Positions 1 to 9,250 are shown, counted from the stretch's first letter. The stretch is DNA of 64,000 bases from Bacteroidales bacterium (GCA_024693285.1 JAILLE010000044.1:1-64000), one strand, 5' to 3'. Notes: generated from the letters alone by a model not told the origin. Numbers and translations are program-made.

Positions 1-1
1 G

Positions 2-106
2 TACATCTCTCCTTACGCCGACTACCTTTCAAATGTCGCTTCTCCTCTCATCCTCAACAAGAGAGACCGCTTCGACATCACCGCTACGATCGGCTGGAGA
101 TTCTAG
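2..106 (+). CDS. C-terminal end of an outer-membrane beta-barrel protein (partial)
   Basis: An open frame enters from the left edge and stops at 104-106. Its last 34 residues end in FDITATIGWRF. Alternating hydrophobic and polar residues with a terminal aromatic Phe are the usual signature of the last strand of an outer-membrane beta-barrel, recognised by the BAM machinery. The rest of the gene lies outside the window, so the family (porin, transporter or other barrel) cannot be named. It converges on the WbqC-family gene, which ends one base after this stop. Confidence 0.6.
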   Translation, partial: YISPYADYLSNVASPLILNKRDRFDITATIGWRF

Positions 107-107
107 T

Positions 108-836
108 TCACTTCAGATAAAGGATCGACTCCGGACCTTCATTGAACAGAAGATCCAAAATTGATAGATTCGCAACGAAACCGTACTTTCGGGCAAAGAC
201 CTGGAAGTACGGTTTTTCCAGTCCCAAGTCTTTCAGAACAGTGTTCGGACGCTTCGGGTGCAGCACCTCACGATAATCCTCACCGTACATCTCCCCGGCG
301 GTCGGGAACACCTCCGTCTCGCTGCGCTTCGCGCCCTGTCCGGGTAAATGCTCGTCGGAGGTGTTCCCGCCGCCGGAAATGGGTGGAACGTATTCTTCAG
401 TGAAGCGAAGGTCCGACGATATTCCCGTCTTGGACAAAAAAAACTTGATTATCTTCAGGTCCAGTTCGAAAAGGGTCTCCGGTTTGGAATCCAAGATCGA
501 GAAGAGCTCGTCTTTGTAGTAGTCAAAATAAGCGGATGACTCATAGGCGGAGATAATCGCCCGCTTGGTTTTGAGGAGCCAAGGAGTCGAGTAATCCACC
601 TTTATTTTAGTGATAGGAAGCTCATGCGTCCCTTCATGGACGATAGGGAAATTCAGATAAGCCGGACCGTCCGCGGCATAGATGCGGCAACGGTTGCGCC
701 AACTCTGTTTCTGGTAATTCTCGCAGGCCTCAATATAGACAATCGAAGGCTCGACTCCTTGGTCACAAAGAGTCATCCCCTTGGCTATCAAGGCGAAATA
801 ACTGACTGGAGGGAAATAGGCTATGCCAAGAAGCAT
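108..836 (-). CDS. WbqC-family protein with an in-frame palindromic insertion
   Basis: 242 residues. The N-terminus (MLLGIAYFPPVSYFALIAKG) and the following Cys-containing segment ending in WRNRCRI match the WbqC-like family, often found near cell-envelope genes; its biochemical role is not firmly established. It is the last gene of the minus-strand run lpxD-lpxC-lpxA-wbqC, 9 bases after lpxA, so it is probably co-transcribed with lipid A genes. Residues about 154-180 (GGGNTSDEHLPGQGAKRSE and onward) are Gly/Ser/Thr rich and unlike the rest. They are encoded by a 14-bp perfect inverted repeat with a 39-base spacer (303-369), which looks like a small repeat element inserted in frame. The downstream part (LHPKRPN, and YFQVFARKYGFVANLSILDL) is conserved-looking, so the protein is probably still functional. 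Confidence 0.82.
   Translation of the reverse strand: MLLGIAYFPPVSYFALIAKGMTLCDQGVEPSIVYIEACENYQKQSWRNRCRIYAADGPAYLNFPIVHEGTHELPITKIKVDYSTPWLLKTKRAIISAYESSAYFDYYKDELFSILDSKPETLFELDLKIIKFFLSKTGISSDLRFTEEYVPPISGGGNTSDEHLPGQGAKRSETEVFPTAGEMYGEDYREVLHPKRPNTVLKDLGLEKPYFQVFARKYGFVANLSILDLLFNEGPESILYLK
303..369. repeat. Palindromic repeat element inside the wbqC coding sequence
   Basis: Left arm CGGGAACACCTCCG (303-316) and right arm CGGAGGTGTTCCCG (356-369) are perfect reverse complements of 14 bp separated by 39 bases. Pairing can be extended outward a few bases with a one-base bulge. The spacer holds a smaller GCGC/GCGC palindrome around GCTTCGC. The element is translated within the WbqC-family protein without a stop. 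It resembles the small dispersed palindromic units seen in many bacterial genomes, but only this copy is in the window. Confidence 0.65.
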
Positions 837-845
837 GGCCGGCCA

Positions 846-1658
846 CTAGTCGAAATGGGACCTGTCGCTGGAGTCGCTGGCCCTGATTATGCCACGCTTG
901 GAGTTACGAATGAAATCGAGAATGGTGTCCCTCTCTTCGCTCTTGGGGAAACCCTCCTCCACCTTGGCGCATCCGTCCGAGATGTTGTAGCCGGCGTAAT
1001 AAATGGTGTCGTAGATATCCTTGATAGTACGAATGGCTTCTGAAGAGAAACCCCTACGACGCAAACCAACGATATTTACCCCGACATAGCTAAGAGGTTC
1101 GTGCGCACACAAGACATAAGGAGGCACATCCTTATTGATTCTGGACATCCCGCCGACCATGGCGTGACAACCGACCTTAGAGAACTGGTGGGCCTTGGAG
1201 CCACCTCCGATAATAGCCCAATCATCGACAACAGTCTCCCCCGCAAGACCGACATAACTGACAAGTATGCAGTGGTCACCGATCACACAGTCATGAGCCA
1301 CATGGGAGTAAGACATTATCAATGTGTCATTTCCAACCTTTGTCACATACTTGCCGCTGGCCTTGGTTCCCCTGTTGATGGTAGCGCATTCCCTGACAGT
1401 CACATTGTCTCCCAACTCAACCGATGTGATCTCGCCCTCAAACTTCAGATCCTGAGGGACAGCACCAACAACGGCGCCGGGATATATCTGGCAATTCTTG
1501 CCCATTTTCACATATTGGAAGACTGTGGCGTGCGGGAAAATCTTGCAGCCGTCGCCGATCTCGACGTCATCATCAACATAAGCGAAAGGTCCTATCTCGA
1601 CATTATCGCCGATGATGGCTTTCGGACTGACAGAAGCAAGAGGAGATATGTTATTCAT
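846..1658 (-). CDS. lpxA: Acyl-ACP--UDP-N-acetylglucosamine O-acyltransferase LpxA
   Basis: 270 residues. Transfers a 3-hydroxyacyl chain from ACP to the 3-OH of UDP-GlcNAc, the first step of lipid A synthesis, in the cytoplasm. The N-terminal two thirds is a left-handed beta-helix of hexapeptide repeats ([12 protein letters not shown] units), with the family's conserved segments VGAVPQDLKF and YSHVAHDCVIGDHC; the His in the latter is in the position of the catalytic base of LpxA. The C-terminal helical part (GLRRRGFS, then a helix-rich tail) matches the family length. It lies 18 bases downstream of lpxC on the minus strand and 9 bases upstream of the WbqC-family gene. Confidence 0.95.
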   Translation of the reverse strand: MNNISPLASVSPKAIIGDNVEIGPFAYVDDDVEIGDGCKIFPHATVFQYVKMGKNCQIYPGAVVGAVPQDLKFEGEITSVELGDNVTVRECATINRGTKASGKYVTKVGNDTLIMSYSHVAHDCVIGDHCILVSYVGLAGETVVDDWAIIGGGSKAHQFSKVGCHAMVGGMSRINKDVPPYVLCAHEPLSYVGVNIVGLRRRGFSSEAIRTIKDIYDTIYYAGYNISDGCAKVEEGFPKSEERDTILDFIRNSKRGIIRASDSSDRSHFD

Positions 1659-1676
1659 CGTTATCTATTTTTATCA

Positions 1677-2594
1677 TTATTCGGAAATAGCCTCACAGAT
1701 GGCCTGAGCCATCTTGGTGTTTATGGAGTGTCCCGGTTTGAAAGCCTCTATCCTCGCGTTCACACGACCTCCGGCCAAAGCAAGGTCCCCAATCAAATCA
1801 AGAAGCTTGTGCCTTCCGCACTCATCAGGGAAACGCAACTGGAGATTGTTGAGATAACCGTTATCATTAATCGCCAGTTTGGGGACATTGAATAAGGACG
1901 CCAACCTCGCGACCTGCTCATCAGAGACAGGATGCTCGACTATCACGATAGCGTTATCGACATCCCCACCCTTGACAAGGTTGTTCTGGAAAAGAAACTC
2001 GATCTCATGGAAAAACACGAAAGTCCTGCAAGGGGCAAGTTGGGTGGCATAATCAACACTCTCATTCCAAGTCACATGCTGGACACCAAGGATCCTCGAA
2101 CCGAAATCAACGGTCAAATCAATTGACGGAGAATCAGATGGCACAGCCTTGATGTAGGCTCCTGTTTTCTCATCATGAACCTCGACCTCATGAGACAAGG
2201 TGATATATCGCTTAACGGAGTCCTGCTCGACAAATCCGCCCCTCACAAAGGCTTCGACATAGGGACGGGCACTGCCATCAAGGATCGGAACTTCCACATT
2301 ATCAATTTCAATCAAGGCATTGTCAACCCCCATACCCGACAAAGCTGACATCAGATGCTCTATAGTGGAAACTGAAGCGTCCCCTTCAGAGATGGTAGTG
2401 CTGCGGGCAGTGGATGACACATTGGTGGCGACCGCATGGACATATGCTCCAGACCCAAGATCCACGCGATGGAACACAACACCGGTACCTTCAGGAGCAG
2501 GTTTCACCACCATATTGGCGACCTGCCCTGTATGAAGGCCTTTACCTTGGAACTTGTGCTCGAGCGATAGGGTCTTTTGCTTGATCGAAATCAT
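1677..2594 (-). CDS. lpxC: UDP-3-O-acyl-N-acetylglucosamine deacetylase LpxC, not fused to FabZ
   Basis: 305 residues. Zinc-dependent deacetylase that commits precursors to lipid A. The zinc and catalytic motifs are visible: STIEHLMSAL (His near residue 79) and HKLLDLIGD (His and Asp near 262 and 266). The start is MISIKQKTLSLEH, typical of the family. In most Bacteroidota this protein continues into a FabZ dehydratase domain, giving a fusion of about 460 residues. Here it stops right after the KPGHSINTK segment that ends the LpxC domain, and lpxA follows 18 bases later, so the FabZ half is absent. It lies between lpxD (75 bases upstream) and lpxA. Confidence 0.95.
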   Translation of the reverse strand: MISIKQKTLSLEHKFQGKGLHTGQVANMVVKPAPEGTGVVFHRVDLGSGAYVHAVATNVSSTARSTTISEGDASVSTIEHLMSALSGMGVDNALIEIDNVEVPILDGSARPYVEAFVRGGFVEQDSVKRYITLSHEVEVHDEKTGAYIKAVPSDSPSIDLTVDFGSRILGVQHVTWNESVDYATQLAPCRTFVFFHEIEFLFQNNLVKGGDVDNAIVIVEHPVSDEQVARLASLFNVPKLAINDNGYLNNLQLRFPDECGRHKLLDLIGDLALAGGRVNARIEAFKPGHSINTKMAQAICEAISE

Positions 2595-2669
2595 AAAAAA
2601 ACTTGTCAGACTACTTTACTACAAAAAGCAGTCCGCAAAGATACGAAGTAAAAGCGAATATCCAATAAA

Positions 2670-3659
2670 CTAATCCCTGCCCTGCTTACGGAAAACCGCG
2701 TAGCTGCGCATGTAGTTCTTGAAATTGATGGCTGGAGAACCCAGCAAGGTCTGCCCGGGTTCCTTTATGCTACCGATGACTCCCGCCTGGGCGCCGAATG
2801 TGGTGTTATCCGCGATCTCGAGGTGACCCGCTATACCGACCTGTCCGGCCAAGATGCAATTCTTGCCGATCTTGGTCGAGCCGGCTATACCGCACTGGGC
2901 GGCCATTACTGTGTTGTCTCCTATCTGGACGTTATGCGCTATCTGGCAAAGGTTGTCAATCTTGACACCCTTACCAATGATGGTAGACTCCATCTCAGCC
3001 CTGTCGATTGTGGTTCCGGCCCCGATCTCTACATTGTCACCGATGATCACATTGCCGAGATGCTCAATCTTCTCCCAGGTGCCGTCCGGGAGTGGAGCGT
3101 TGCCGAAACCGTCCGAGCCGATCACGGCGTTGGCATGGATGATGACATTATCCCCAATGACCATTCCGGGGTATATCACCACTCCAGGATATATAAGGCA
3201 ATGCTTTCCGATCACAGTATTGTCGCCAATGTAGACGTTCTCGAATATTTTCGTGTAATCCCCTACTTTGGCATGATGGCCGACATAGGAATGACTTCCC
3301 AGATACACCTTTTTCCCGAACTTGGTGGTCAGGAACCAGGAAGACCTGAAACCCCGGTGCCTGCGGTCGGTACGTTTCTGAGTGGCGGCGTATTTCAACA
3401 AATCAGCAAGTGACTTGTAGGCATCCTCGACACGTATGAGAGTGGGAGCGACCGGCTCTTTTGGCTGGAAGTCATTGTTTACCAACAAAATACTAGCCTT
3501 GCAAGTATAGACGTATTTCTCGTATTTCGGGTTGGCGTAGAAGCAAAGCTGGCCTGTCTTACCATGTTCTATCTTGGCGAATGAGGTTACTTTCGCCTGA
3601 GGGTCCCCTTCGACCGTCCCGTTCAGGACCTGGGCCAGTTGCTTTGCTGTGAATTCCAT
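2670..3659 (-). CDS. lpxD: UDP-3-O-acylglucosamine N-acyltransferase LpxD
   Basis: 329 residues. Adds the N-linked 3-hydroxyacyl chain to the UDP-glucosamine intermediate, the third lipid A step. The N-terminal domain ([14 protein letters not shown] to about residue 100) is the uridine-binding region. The rest is a hexapeptide-repeat beta-helix with [20 protein letters not shown] and [19 protein letters not shown]; the His in the latter is at the catalytic position. The C-terminus ([18 protein letters not shown]) matches Bacteroidota LpxD. It is first in the minus-strand lipid A operon and is preceded by a TATCTTTG promoter box at 3692-3699. It is divergent from rimP. Confidence 0.95.
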   Translation of the reverse strand: MEFTAKQLAQVLNGTVEGDPQAKVTSFAKIEHGKTGQLCFYANPKYEKYVYTCKASILLVNNDFQPKEPVAPTLIRVEDAYKSLADLLKYAATQKRTDRRHRGFRSSWFLTTKFGKKVYLGSHSYVGHHAKVGDYTKIFENVYIGDNTVIGKHCLIYPGVVIYPGMVIGDNVIIHANAVIGSDGFGNAPLPDGTWEKIEHLGNVIIGDNVEIGAGTTIDRAEMESTIIGKGVKIDNLCQIAHNVQIGDNTVMAAQCGIAGSTKIGKNCILAGQVGIAGHLEIADNTTFGAQAGVIGSIKEPGQTLLGSPAINFKNYMRSYAVFRKQGRD

Positions 3660-3691
3660 GTTTAAAGCTATATTGGTATTAAAATTTTATA

Positions 3692-3699
3692 CAAAGATA
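3692..3699 (-). promoter_or_regulatory. Bacteroidota -7 promoter box for lpxD
   Basis: On the minus strand the bases read TATCTTTG, an exact match to TAnnTTTG. It lies 33 bases upstream of the lpxD start, so transcription would begin a short distance before the gene. Confidence 0.6.
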
Positions 3700-3732
3700 A
3701 ACGATTTATTTTCATTTTCCCTAAATAATCCT

Positions 3733-3740
3733 TACCTTTG
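3733..3740 (+). promoter_or_regulatory. Bacteroidota -7 promoter box for rimP-nusA-infB
   Basis: TACCTTTG, followed by CAC, matches TAnnTTTG. The predicted transcript would begin around 3745 and carry the hairpin at 3754-3782 in its leader. Confidence 0.6.
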
Positions 3741-3753
3741 CACCCGTTGTGAG

Positions 3754-3790
3754 AGATAGGTGACGTCAGGCGTCTCCTATCTTTTGTTTT
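3754..3790 (+). promoter_or_regulatory. Leader hairpin followed by T-rich tract upstream of rimP (possible attenuator)
   Basis: Arms AGATAGGTGACG (3754-3765) and CGTCTCCTATCT (3771-3782) pair over 12 positions with one mismatch around a 5-base loop. They are followed directly by TTTGTTTT. This is the layout of an intrinsic terminator placed between a promoter and the rimP start. The operon encodes NusA, which acts on such hairpins, so feedback attenuation is a reasonable inference. Confidence 0.5.
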
Positions 3791-3796
3791 GTGAAT

Positions 3797-4267
3797 ATGG
3801 AGAAAAGTTTGATAATAGAGACTATCGGACCCGCCGTCAAGGAGCGCGGTTGCTTTATTGTGGACGTGACTGTCAGCAAGGACAACGATATCGTCCTCAC
3901 CATCGAGAAAGAGACTGGGGATGTCGACCTGGATGATTGTGTCGCCCTTAACGACGCTTTCCTGGCCGCTTTTGACAAGGACGTGGAGGACTATTCGCTC
4001 ACAGTCTCTTCCGCCGGACTTGACCAACCCTTCAAGGTGAGCGGACAGTTCACCAAGGCGATAGGGTCTCAAGTAGTTGTCCTGCTCAAGGGAGGCCGCA
4101 AGTTGACTGGCATCCTCACCTCCGCTGACGACGAGAGTATTACTCTCCACTACGTCACCAAGGAGATTCCTGAGGGAAAGAAGAAGAAAGTCCCCGTCGA
4201 GCATGAGGACCGGTTTGTTTTCGCCGAGGTGAATTCGGTTTCTCCATTTGTTGAATTCAAAAAATAG
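3797..4267 (+). CDS. rimP: Ribosome maturation factor RimP
   Basis: 156 residues from the ATG at 3797; a GTG six bases earlier is in frame but less likely. Needed for maturation of the 30S ribosomal subunit. The segment VDVTVSKDNDIVLTIEKETG followed by VDLDDCVALNDAF and YSLTVSSAGLDQPFK is the N-terminal RimP domain (the G(V/L)D(R/Q)P motif is clear). The C-terminal SH3-like part carries VVVLLKGGRKLTGIL. It is first gene of rimP-nusA-infB, 12 bases before nusA, the arrangement found in most bacteria. Confidence 0.93.
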   Translation: MEKSLIIETIGPAVKERGCFIVDVTVSKDNDIVLTIEKETGDVDLDDCVALNDAFLAAFDKDVEDYSLTVSSAGLDQPFKVSGQFTKAIGSQVVVLLKGGRKLTGILTSADDESITLHYVTKEIPEGKKKKVPVEHEDRFVFAEVNSVSPFVEFKK

Positions 4268-4279
4268 CAAACATATAAC

Positions 4280-5554
4280 ATGGAAAAGAAAGACGTAATA
4301 ACTCTGATTGACGCCTTCAAGGACTTCAAGGAAGAGAAGAACATCGACAGGCCCGTTATGATGGGCGTCCTCAAGGACGTGTTCCTGACCCAGATCGCCA
4401 AAACTTACGGCTCATCTGACAACTTCGACGTGATCATTAACGTCGACAAGGGAGACTGCGAGATTTACCAGAACTTCGACATCGTCGAGGAAGTGGAGAA
4501 TCCCAACACCCAGATCACCCTTGAGCAGATCAAGGAGGAGACAGGAGACGACGACTATGAGATCGGTGATGTCTACACAAAGAAGCTCTCGCTCGCGACT
4601 TTCGGAAGAAGGGGCATCCTCAACATCAGGCAGAATCTCCAGGGAAGAATCATGGACATCGACAAGGCTAACGTCTTCAAGGATTATTCCGACAAGGTCG
4701 GGGAGATATTCACTGGCGAGATCTACCAGACCTGGTCCAAGGAAGTCATCATTCTTGACGAAGATAGCAATGAGCTCCATCTTCCTAAGAATGAGCAGAT
4801 TCCCGGAGAGCGCTTCAAGAAGGGGGACACCATCCGCGCGATCATCAAGAGCGTTGAGATGAAGAACAACACCACGCCTTACATTACCCTTTCCAGAACT
4901 TCCAACGAATTCCTCGAGAAGCTCTTCGAGCTTGAGGTACCTGAGATATTCGACGGACTGATCACCATCAAGAAGGTGGTCCGTGTCCCTGGAGAAAGGG
5001 CCAAGGTGGCTGTCGAGTCTTATGATGAGAGAATCGATCCTATCGGCGCCTGCATCGGTGTCAAGGGATCCAGGATTATCGGCATAGTCAGGGAGCTCCG
5101 CAACGAGAACATCGATGTCCTCCAGTGGACTTCCAACACCCAGCTTCTTATCCAAAGGGCTTTGAATCCCGCCAGGGTGTCCTCGATCGACTTGGGCAAC
5201 TCGCCTGAGGACAAAATCAAGGTCTACATGCAGCCCGAGGAGGTGAAGAAGGGTATCGGACGTGGCGGATGCAACATCAAGCTCGCCGGAATGCTCGTCG
5301 GCAGGGAGATCGAGGTCTGGAGAGAGCTCTCCAAAGATGAGATCATGGAAGAGGAGGATGTTCTCCTGGACGATTTCAGCAATGAGATTGACCAGTGGGT
5401 CATCGACCGCCTCAAGGCTATCGGATGCGACACCGCCAAGAGCGTGCTCGCTTTCACGCCTGAAGACATCGCGAAGAGGGCGGATCTCGAGGACGAGACC
5501 GTCGCCGAGGTGTTCAAGATCTTGAGGGCCGAGTTCGAGGAGTATGAGGATTAA
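4280..5554 (+). CDS. nusA: Transcription termination/antitermination factor NusA
   Basis: 424 residues. Binds RNA polymerase and modulates pausing, termination and antitermination. Domains in order: N-terminal polymerase-binding domain (1 to about 130), S1 domain (about 135-205, around GEIFTGEIYQTW), then KH1 and KH2 with RVPGERAKVAVES, IGACIGVKGSRI and the second KH motif GIGRGGCNIKLAGMLVG. The tail (DRLKAIGCDTAKSVLAF) is helix-hairpin-helix-like and acidic. Length is normal for Bacteroidota, which lack the long C-terminal acidic repeats of the E. coli protein. It sits between rimP and infB. Confidence 0.95.
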   Translation: MEKKDVITLIDAFKDFKEEKNIDRPVMMGVLKDVFLTQIAKTYGSSDNFDVIINVDKGDCEIYQNFDIVEEVENPNTQITLEQIKEETGDDDYEIGDVYTKKLSLATFGRRGILNIRQNLQGRIMDIDKANVFKDYSDKVGEIFTGEIYQTWSKEVIILDEDSNELHLPKNEQIPGERFKKGDTIRAIIKSVEMKNNTTPYITLSRTSNEFLEKLFELEVPEIFDGLITIKKVVRVPGERAKVAVESYDERIDPIGACIGVKGSRIIGIVRELRNENIDVLQWTSNTQLLIQRALNPARVSSIDLGNSPEDKIKVYMQPEEVKKGIGRGGCNIKLAGMLVGREIEVWRELSKDEIMEEEDVLLDDFSNEIDQWVIDRLKAIGCDTAKSVLAFTPEDIAKRADLEDETVAEVFKILRAEFEEYED

Positions 5555-5577
5555 GTGTTATTTAAAAGGGGTTGAAT

Positions 5578-8421
5578 ATGGGAGAAATCAGATTAAATAA
5601 ACTTATCAGGACCTACAATATCGGTCTTCAGAATCTCGTGGATTTCCTGAATAGCCAGGGTGTCGAGGTGGAAGCCAATCCGAACGCGAAGATTTCGGAC
5701 GAGCACCTTCCCGCCATCGAGAAGCAGTTCGGAAAAGACCTTGAGATGAAGAAGGCTTCCGAGAAGGTTGACATCAAACTGACCGAGATTCTTGAGCGCA
5801 CTTCCCGCAAGCAGCAGGAAGCCGCTCGTGAGGAAGAGTTCGAGGAGCCTGTCAGGGAAACTGTTATCAAGAGTAACGTGTTTACTCCCAAGGAGATCAA
5901 ACCGGAGCCGAAGCCAGCTCCCGCTCCTAAACCCGAGCCGGAGCCCAAACCGGAACCGGCTCCCGCTCCAAAGCCAGAGCCAGTCCCTGAACCTGCCCCG
6001 GCACCAAAGCCGGAACCCAAGCCGGAACCGGCTCCCGCACCCAAACCTGAGCCGGAGCCCAAACCGGAACCGAAACCCGTTCCCGAGCCTCAGCCTATTC
6101 CAGAACCGGTCAAACCGGAAGTGGCCCCGGAGCCTGAGACTAAGACCACCGTCGTGGAGACTCCCGCTATAGAGACCAAACCCGCCCCAACCCCTGCGGA
6201 GAAAGTCTCTGGAGAAGATATCGAGACAAAGGCGGAATCAGAGGAAAATACCACTCCTGGTTTCAAGGTGCTTGGTAAGATCGACATGACCCAGTTCGAG
6301 AAGAAGAGCGGCAAGAAGCGTGAGAGAATAGCCAAGGGCAGTCAGAAAGTCGACGTTGCCAAGGAAGGAAAGCAGGCGGACAACAACTCCCGCAAGGACA
6401 AGAAAGACTCTAAGGGTGCTCAGGATCAGGGCAAGGGAGGCAAGAAGCGCGGACGCGGTTCCGACCGTTTCAAGCCTGCCATGACCGAGGAAGAGCAGGA
6501 GGCGATGCAGAAAGAGATCCAGAAGCAGGTCAAAGAGACCTACGCAAGGATGAATGACAACAAGAAGAACAACTTCGGAGCCAAATACCGTAAGGAGAAG
6601 AGGGAGCAGGCAGCGGCCAGGACCCAGGAGGAAATGGCGCAGGTGATGGCCGAGAAGACCGTCTTGAAGGTCACCGAGTTCGTGACTGTGAACGACTTGG
6701 CCACCTTGATGAACAACACTCCTGTCATCGATGTCATCAAGGCCTGCATGGATCTGGGACTCATGGTCTCTATCAACCAGAGGCTGGACGCCGAGGCTCT
6801 CGTGCTTGTCGCGGAGCAGTTCGGCTACAAGGTGGAATTCGTCACAGCTGAGCTTACTGAGGAGATCGACGGAAGTGACAATGTGGAAGAAACCGAGGAG
6901 GATCTCGTTCCCAGGCCGCCGGTGATCACCGTCATGGGTCACGTCGACCATGGAAAGACTTCCCTGCTCGACTATATCCGCAAGTCAAACGTCATCGCCG
7001 GAGAGGCTGGAGGTATCACCCAGCACATCGGAGCTTACAACGTCAAGCTTCCTGATGGGCGGAGGATCACCTTCCTCGATACTCCGGGCCACGAGGCTTT
7101 CACCGCCATGCGTGCCAGGGGTGCCCAGTTGACAGACCTCGCGATTATCATCATCGCAGCTGATGACGCGGTTATGCCCCAGACGGTTGAGGCTATCAAC
7201 CACGCTCAAGCTGCCGGAGTACCCATGGTCTTCGCTATCAATAAGATAGATAAGCCGGGTGCTATGCCGGAGAAGATCTACCAGCAACTCTCACAGATGA
7301 ATATCCTCACAGAGGCTTGGGGTGGTAAATACCAAAGCCAGGAGATCTCGGCGAAGAAGGGACTCAATGTGGACAAGCTGCTCGAGAAAGTTCTCCTCGA
7401 GACAGACCTCCTTGATCTCAAGGCCAATCCCAAGAAGAAAGGCGTCGGAGCCGTCATCGAGTCTTCATTGGACAAGGGTCGCGGCTACCTCGCTACTGTA
7501 TTGGTCCAGAATGGCACCCTGAAGACCGGCGACATGGTATTGAGTGGTTGTTATTACGGTCGTATCAAGGCCATGTTCAACGAGCGCGGCCAGAAAGTCA
7601 AGGAAGCCGGACCTTCAACCCCTGTCAGCATACTTGGTCTTAACGGAGCTCCGAGCGCCGGTGACAAGTTCAATGTGATGACTGACGAGAAGGAAGCGAA
7701 GGCCATCGCCAACAAGAGGGAGCAGCTGATCCGCATCCAGGGCATCAAGACTCAGAAGCATATGACCCTCGAGGAAATCGGCAGGCGTATCGCTATCGGC
7801 AACTTCAAGGAGCTCAATGTCATCGTCAAGGGTGATGTGGACGGTTCTGTCGAGGCTCTCTCCGACTCGTTGATCAAGCTCTCTACCGAACAGGTGAGGG
7901 TCAATGTGATCCACAAGGCCGTCGGTGCCATCTCAGAGTCTGATGTCATATTGGCTGAGGCTTCTGATGCCGTCATCATCGGATTCCAGGTACGTCCTTC
8001 GACTGACGCCAGGAAAGTAGCTGACGATCAAGGAATTGAGATTCGTCTATACTCTGTCATCTACGACGCCATCAACGATGTCAAGGATGGTATCGAGGGC
8101 TTGCTCGAGCCGATCAAGAAGGAAGAGGTCACCGGTACCGCAGAGGTCAAGCAGACTTTCAAGATCTCGAAGGTCGGTACGATCGCGGGCTGCCTCGTCA
8201 AGGAGGGAAAGATAGCGAAAACTTCCCAGTGCCGCTTGATCCGCGATGGTATCGTGGTCTACACTGGAGACATCGCCTCTCTTAAGAGGAACAAGGATGA
8301 CGCTAAGGATGTATCCGCCGGAATGGAGTGTGGTATCGGTATCGAGAAGTTCAACGACATCAAGGTCGGAGACGTTATTGAGGCCTTTATCATCACCGAG
8401 ATCAAACAGACACTCGATTAA
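5578..8421 (+). CDS. infB: Translation initiation factor IF-2
   Basis: 947 residues from the ATG at 5578; a TTG two codons earlier is in frame but MGEIRLNKL is the usual IF-2 start. GTPase that places initiator tRNA on the 30S subunit. The N-terminus has the IF2_N fold ([17 protein letters not shown]). Residues about 107-181 are a Pro/Glu/Lys/Ala tract of repeated [19 protein letters not shown] units, then a charged linker. The G domain has GHVDHGKT (about 453), DTPGHEAF (about 500) and NKID (about 554). The C-terminal domains include the conserved [11 protein letters not shown] and [13 protein letters not shown] regions. It ends the operon; its last 20 bases overlap the end of convergent folP. 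Confidence 0.97.
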   Translation: MGEIRLNKLIRTYNIGLQNLVDFLNSQGVEVEANPNAKISDEHLPAIEKQFGKDLEMKKASEKVDIKLTEILERTSRKQQEAAREEEFEEPVRETVIKSNVFTPKEIKPEPKPAPAPKPEPEPKPEPAPAPKPEPVPEPAPAPKPEPKPEPAPAPKPEPEPKPEPKPVPEPQPIPEPVKPEVAPEPETKTTVVETPAIETKPAPTPAEKVSGEDIETKAESEENTTPGFKVLGKIDMTQFEKKSGKKRERIAKGSQKVDVAKEGKQADNNSRKDKKDSKGAQDQGKGGKKRGRGSDRFKPAMTEEEQEAMQKEIQKQVKETYARMNDNKKNNFGAKYRKEKREQAAARTQEEMAQVMAEKTVLKVTEFVTVNDLATLMNNTPVIDVIKACMDLGLMVSINQRLDAEALVLVAEQFGYKVEFVTAELTEEIDGSDNVEETEEDLVPRPPVITVMGHVDHGKTSLLDYIRKSNVIAGEAGGITQHIGAYNVKLPDGRRITFLDTPGHEAFTAMRARGAQLTDLAIIIIAADDAVMPQTVEAINHAQAAGVPMVFAINKIDKPGAMPEKIYQQLSQMNILTEAWGGKYQSQEISAKKGLNVDKLLEKVLLETDLLDLKANPKKKGVGAVIESSLDKGRGYLATVLVQNGTLKTGDMVLSGCYYGRIKAMFNERGQKVKEAGPSTPVSILGLNGAPSAGDKFNVMTDEKEAKAIANKREQLIRIQGIKTQKHMTLEEIGRRIAIGNFKELNVIVKGDVDGSVEALSDSLIKLSTEQVRVNVIHKAVGAISESDVILAEASDAVIIGFQVRPSTDARKVADDQGIEIRLYSVIYDAINDVKDGIEGLLEPIKKEEVTGTAEVKQTFKISKVGTIAGCLVKEGKIAKTSQCRLIRDGIVVYTGDIASLKRNKDDAKDVSAGMECGIGIEKFNDIKVGDVIEAFIITEIKQTLD
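5899..6120 (+). repeat. Pro-Glu-Lys-Ala repeat tract within infB
   Basis: Degenerate tandem repeats of CCGGAACCGGCTCCC-like units encode alternating PEPKPEP and APAPKP segments. It lies in the N-terminal linker of IF-2, which is poorly conserved and flexible in the family. The repetition makes the tract prone to in-frame length change. Confidence 0.8.
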
Positions 8422-9223
8422 AAGCTTCAAGGACTTGACGGGCGGGGGCGATATCGTGGACTCGGAGGATTGAAGCGCCGCCTTGAAGGGCCAGAAGATT
8501 TGCCGCGCAAGTGGCGGGAAGCGCCTCAGCGGGGGTTATACCCAGAGGCTTATACAAGAAACTCTTACGGGACAGGCCGGCCAGAATTGGTCGGCCTATC
8601 TTTTTGAATATGCCTAACTCTTTAAGCAGAAGCCAATTCTGCTCGACAGTCTTGGCGAAACCAAAGCCAGGGTCCAGGATCCAGTCCTTGACTCCGAACG
8701 AATCCGCCACCTGGGATATATGCCAAAAGAAGGACTCGACCTCTGAGATGATGTCATCGTAATCAGTCAAGGTCTGCATATCCCGGGGCGTGCCACGGGT
8801 GTGCATGGCCACATAAGGAAGTCCCAACTCTCCGACAGTTTTCCACATGGCATCTGAGCCACCGCTGACATCATTGACGATGAAAGGGCCGATAATATCA
8901 TTGGCCCTGGTGACTATTCCGGGACGGAACGTGTCGATAGACAGCCGGAGACCAGGTCGTTCGGAAGCGAGCAAGCGAAGAGCCTGCTCGAGTCTTTCCC
9001 ACTCCGTCTCCTCGGACACGGATTCCGAACCGGGTCGGGTTGAACATGCTCCAAGATCAAGGATATCAGCACCTTCCGTGACCATGGAATCGATCCTGCA
9101 CAAGAACTCCTCAGGCTCGAACACACCACCTTCTCCGAGAATACGGCTACCCTCGAAAAAGGAATCATCGGTCAGGTTGACTATTCCCATCAACTCGATC
9201 TTTCTGTCTCGCTTATCCTTCAT
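8402..9223 (-). CDS. folP: Dihydropteroate synthase
   Basis: 273 residues. Joins p-aminobenzoate to 6-hydroxymethyl-dihydropterin diphosphate in folate synthesis. All characteristic motifs are present in order: [61 protein letters not shown] and the C-terminal RVHD. The start [16 protein letters not shown] is at the expected distance. It stands alone on the minus strand, divergent from tmk, and its stop lies within the 3' end of infB. A TATTTTCG box on the minus strand at 9230-9237 lies seven bases before the start codon. Confidence 0.96.
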   Translation of the reverse strand: MKDKRDRKIELMGIVNLTDDSFFEGSRILGEGGVFEPEEFLCRIDSMVTEGADILDLGACSTRPGSESVSEETEWERLEQALRLLASERPGLRLSIDTFRPGIVTRANDIIGPFIVNDVSGGSDAMWKTVGELGLPYVAMHTRGTPRDMQTLTDYDDIISEVESFFWHISQVADSFGVKDWILDPGFGFAKTVEQNWLLLKELGIFKKIGRPILAGLSRKSFLYKPLGITPAEALPATCAANLLALQGGASILRVHDIAPARQVLEAFNRVSV

Positions 9224-9229
9224 TATGCG

Positions 9230-9237
9230 CGAAAATA
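9230..9237 (-). promoter_or_regulatory. Putative -7 box for folP
   Basis: On the minus strand the bases read TATTTTCG, one base off TAnnTTTG. The same CTATTTTCGCG context appears upstream of the FtsB/DivIC gene at 12906-12916. Its position six bases before the start codon would give a transcript with almost no leader. Confidence 0.4.
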
Positions 9238-9250
9238 GCTAAAAAATGAA

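Noticed and set aside
1101..1895. Long open frame on the plus strand, opposite lpxA and lpxC
   Set aside because: It is a shadow of two well-conserved genes on the minus strand; its protein has no recognisable motif and no promoter box.
5899..6120. Repeated units in infB as a possible CRISPR array
   Set aside because: The repeats are short, degenerate and in frame, with no unique spacers; they encode the Pro-rich linker of IF-2.
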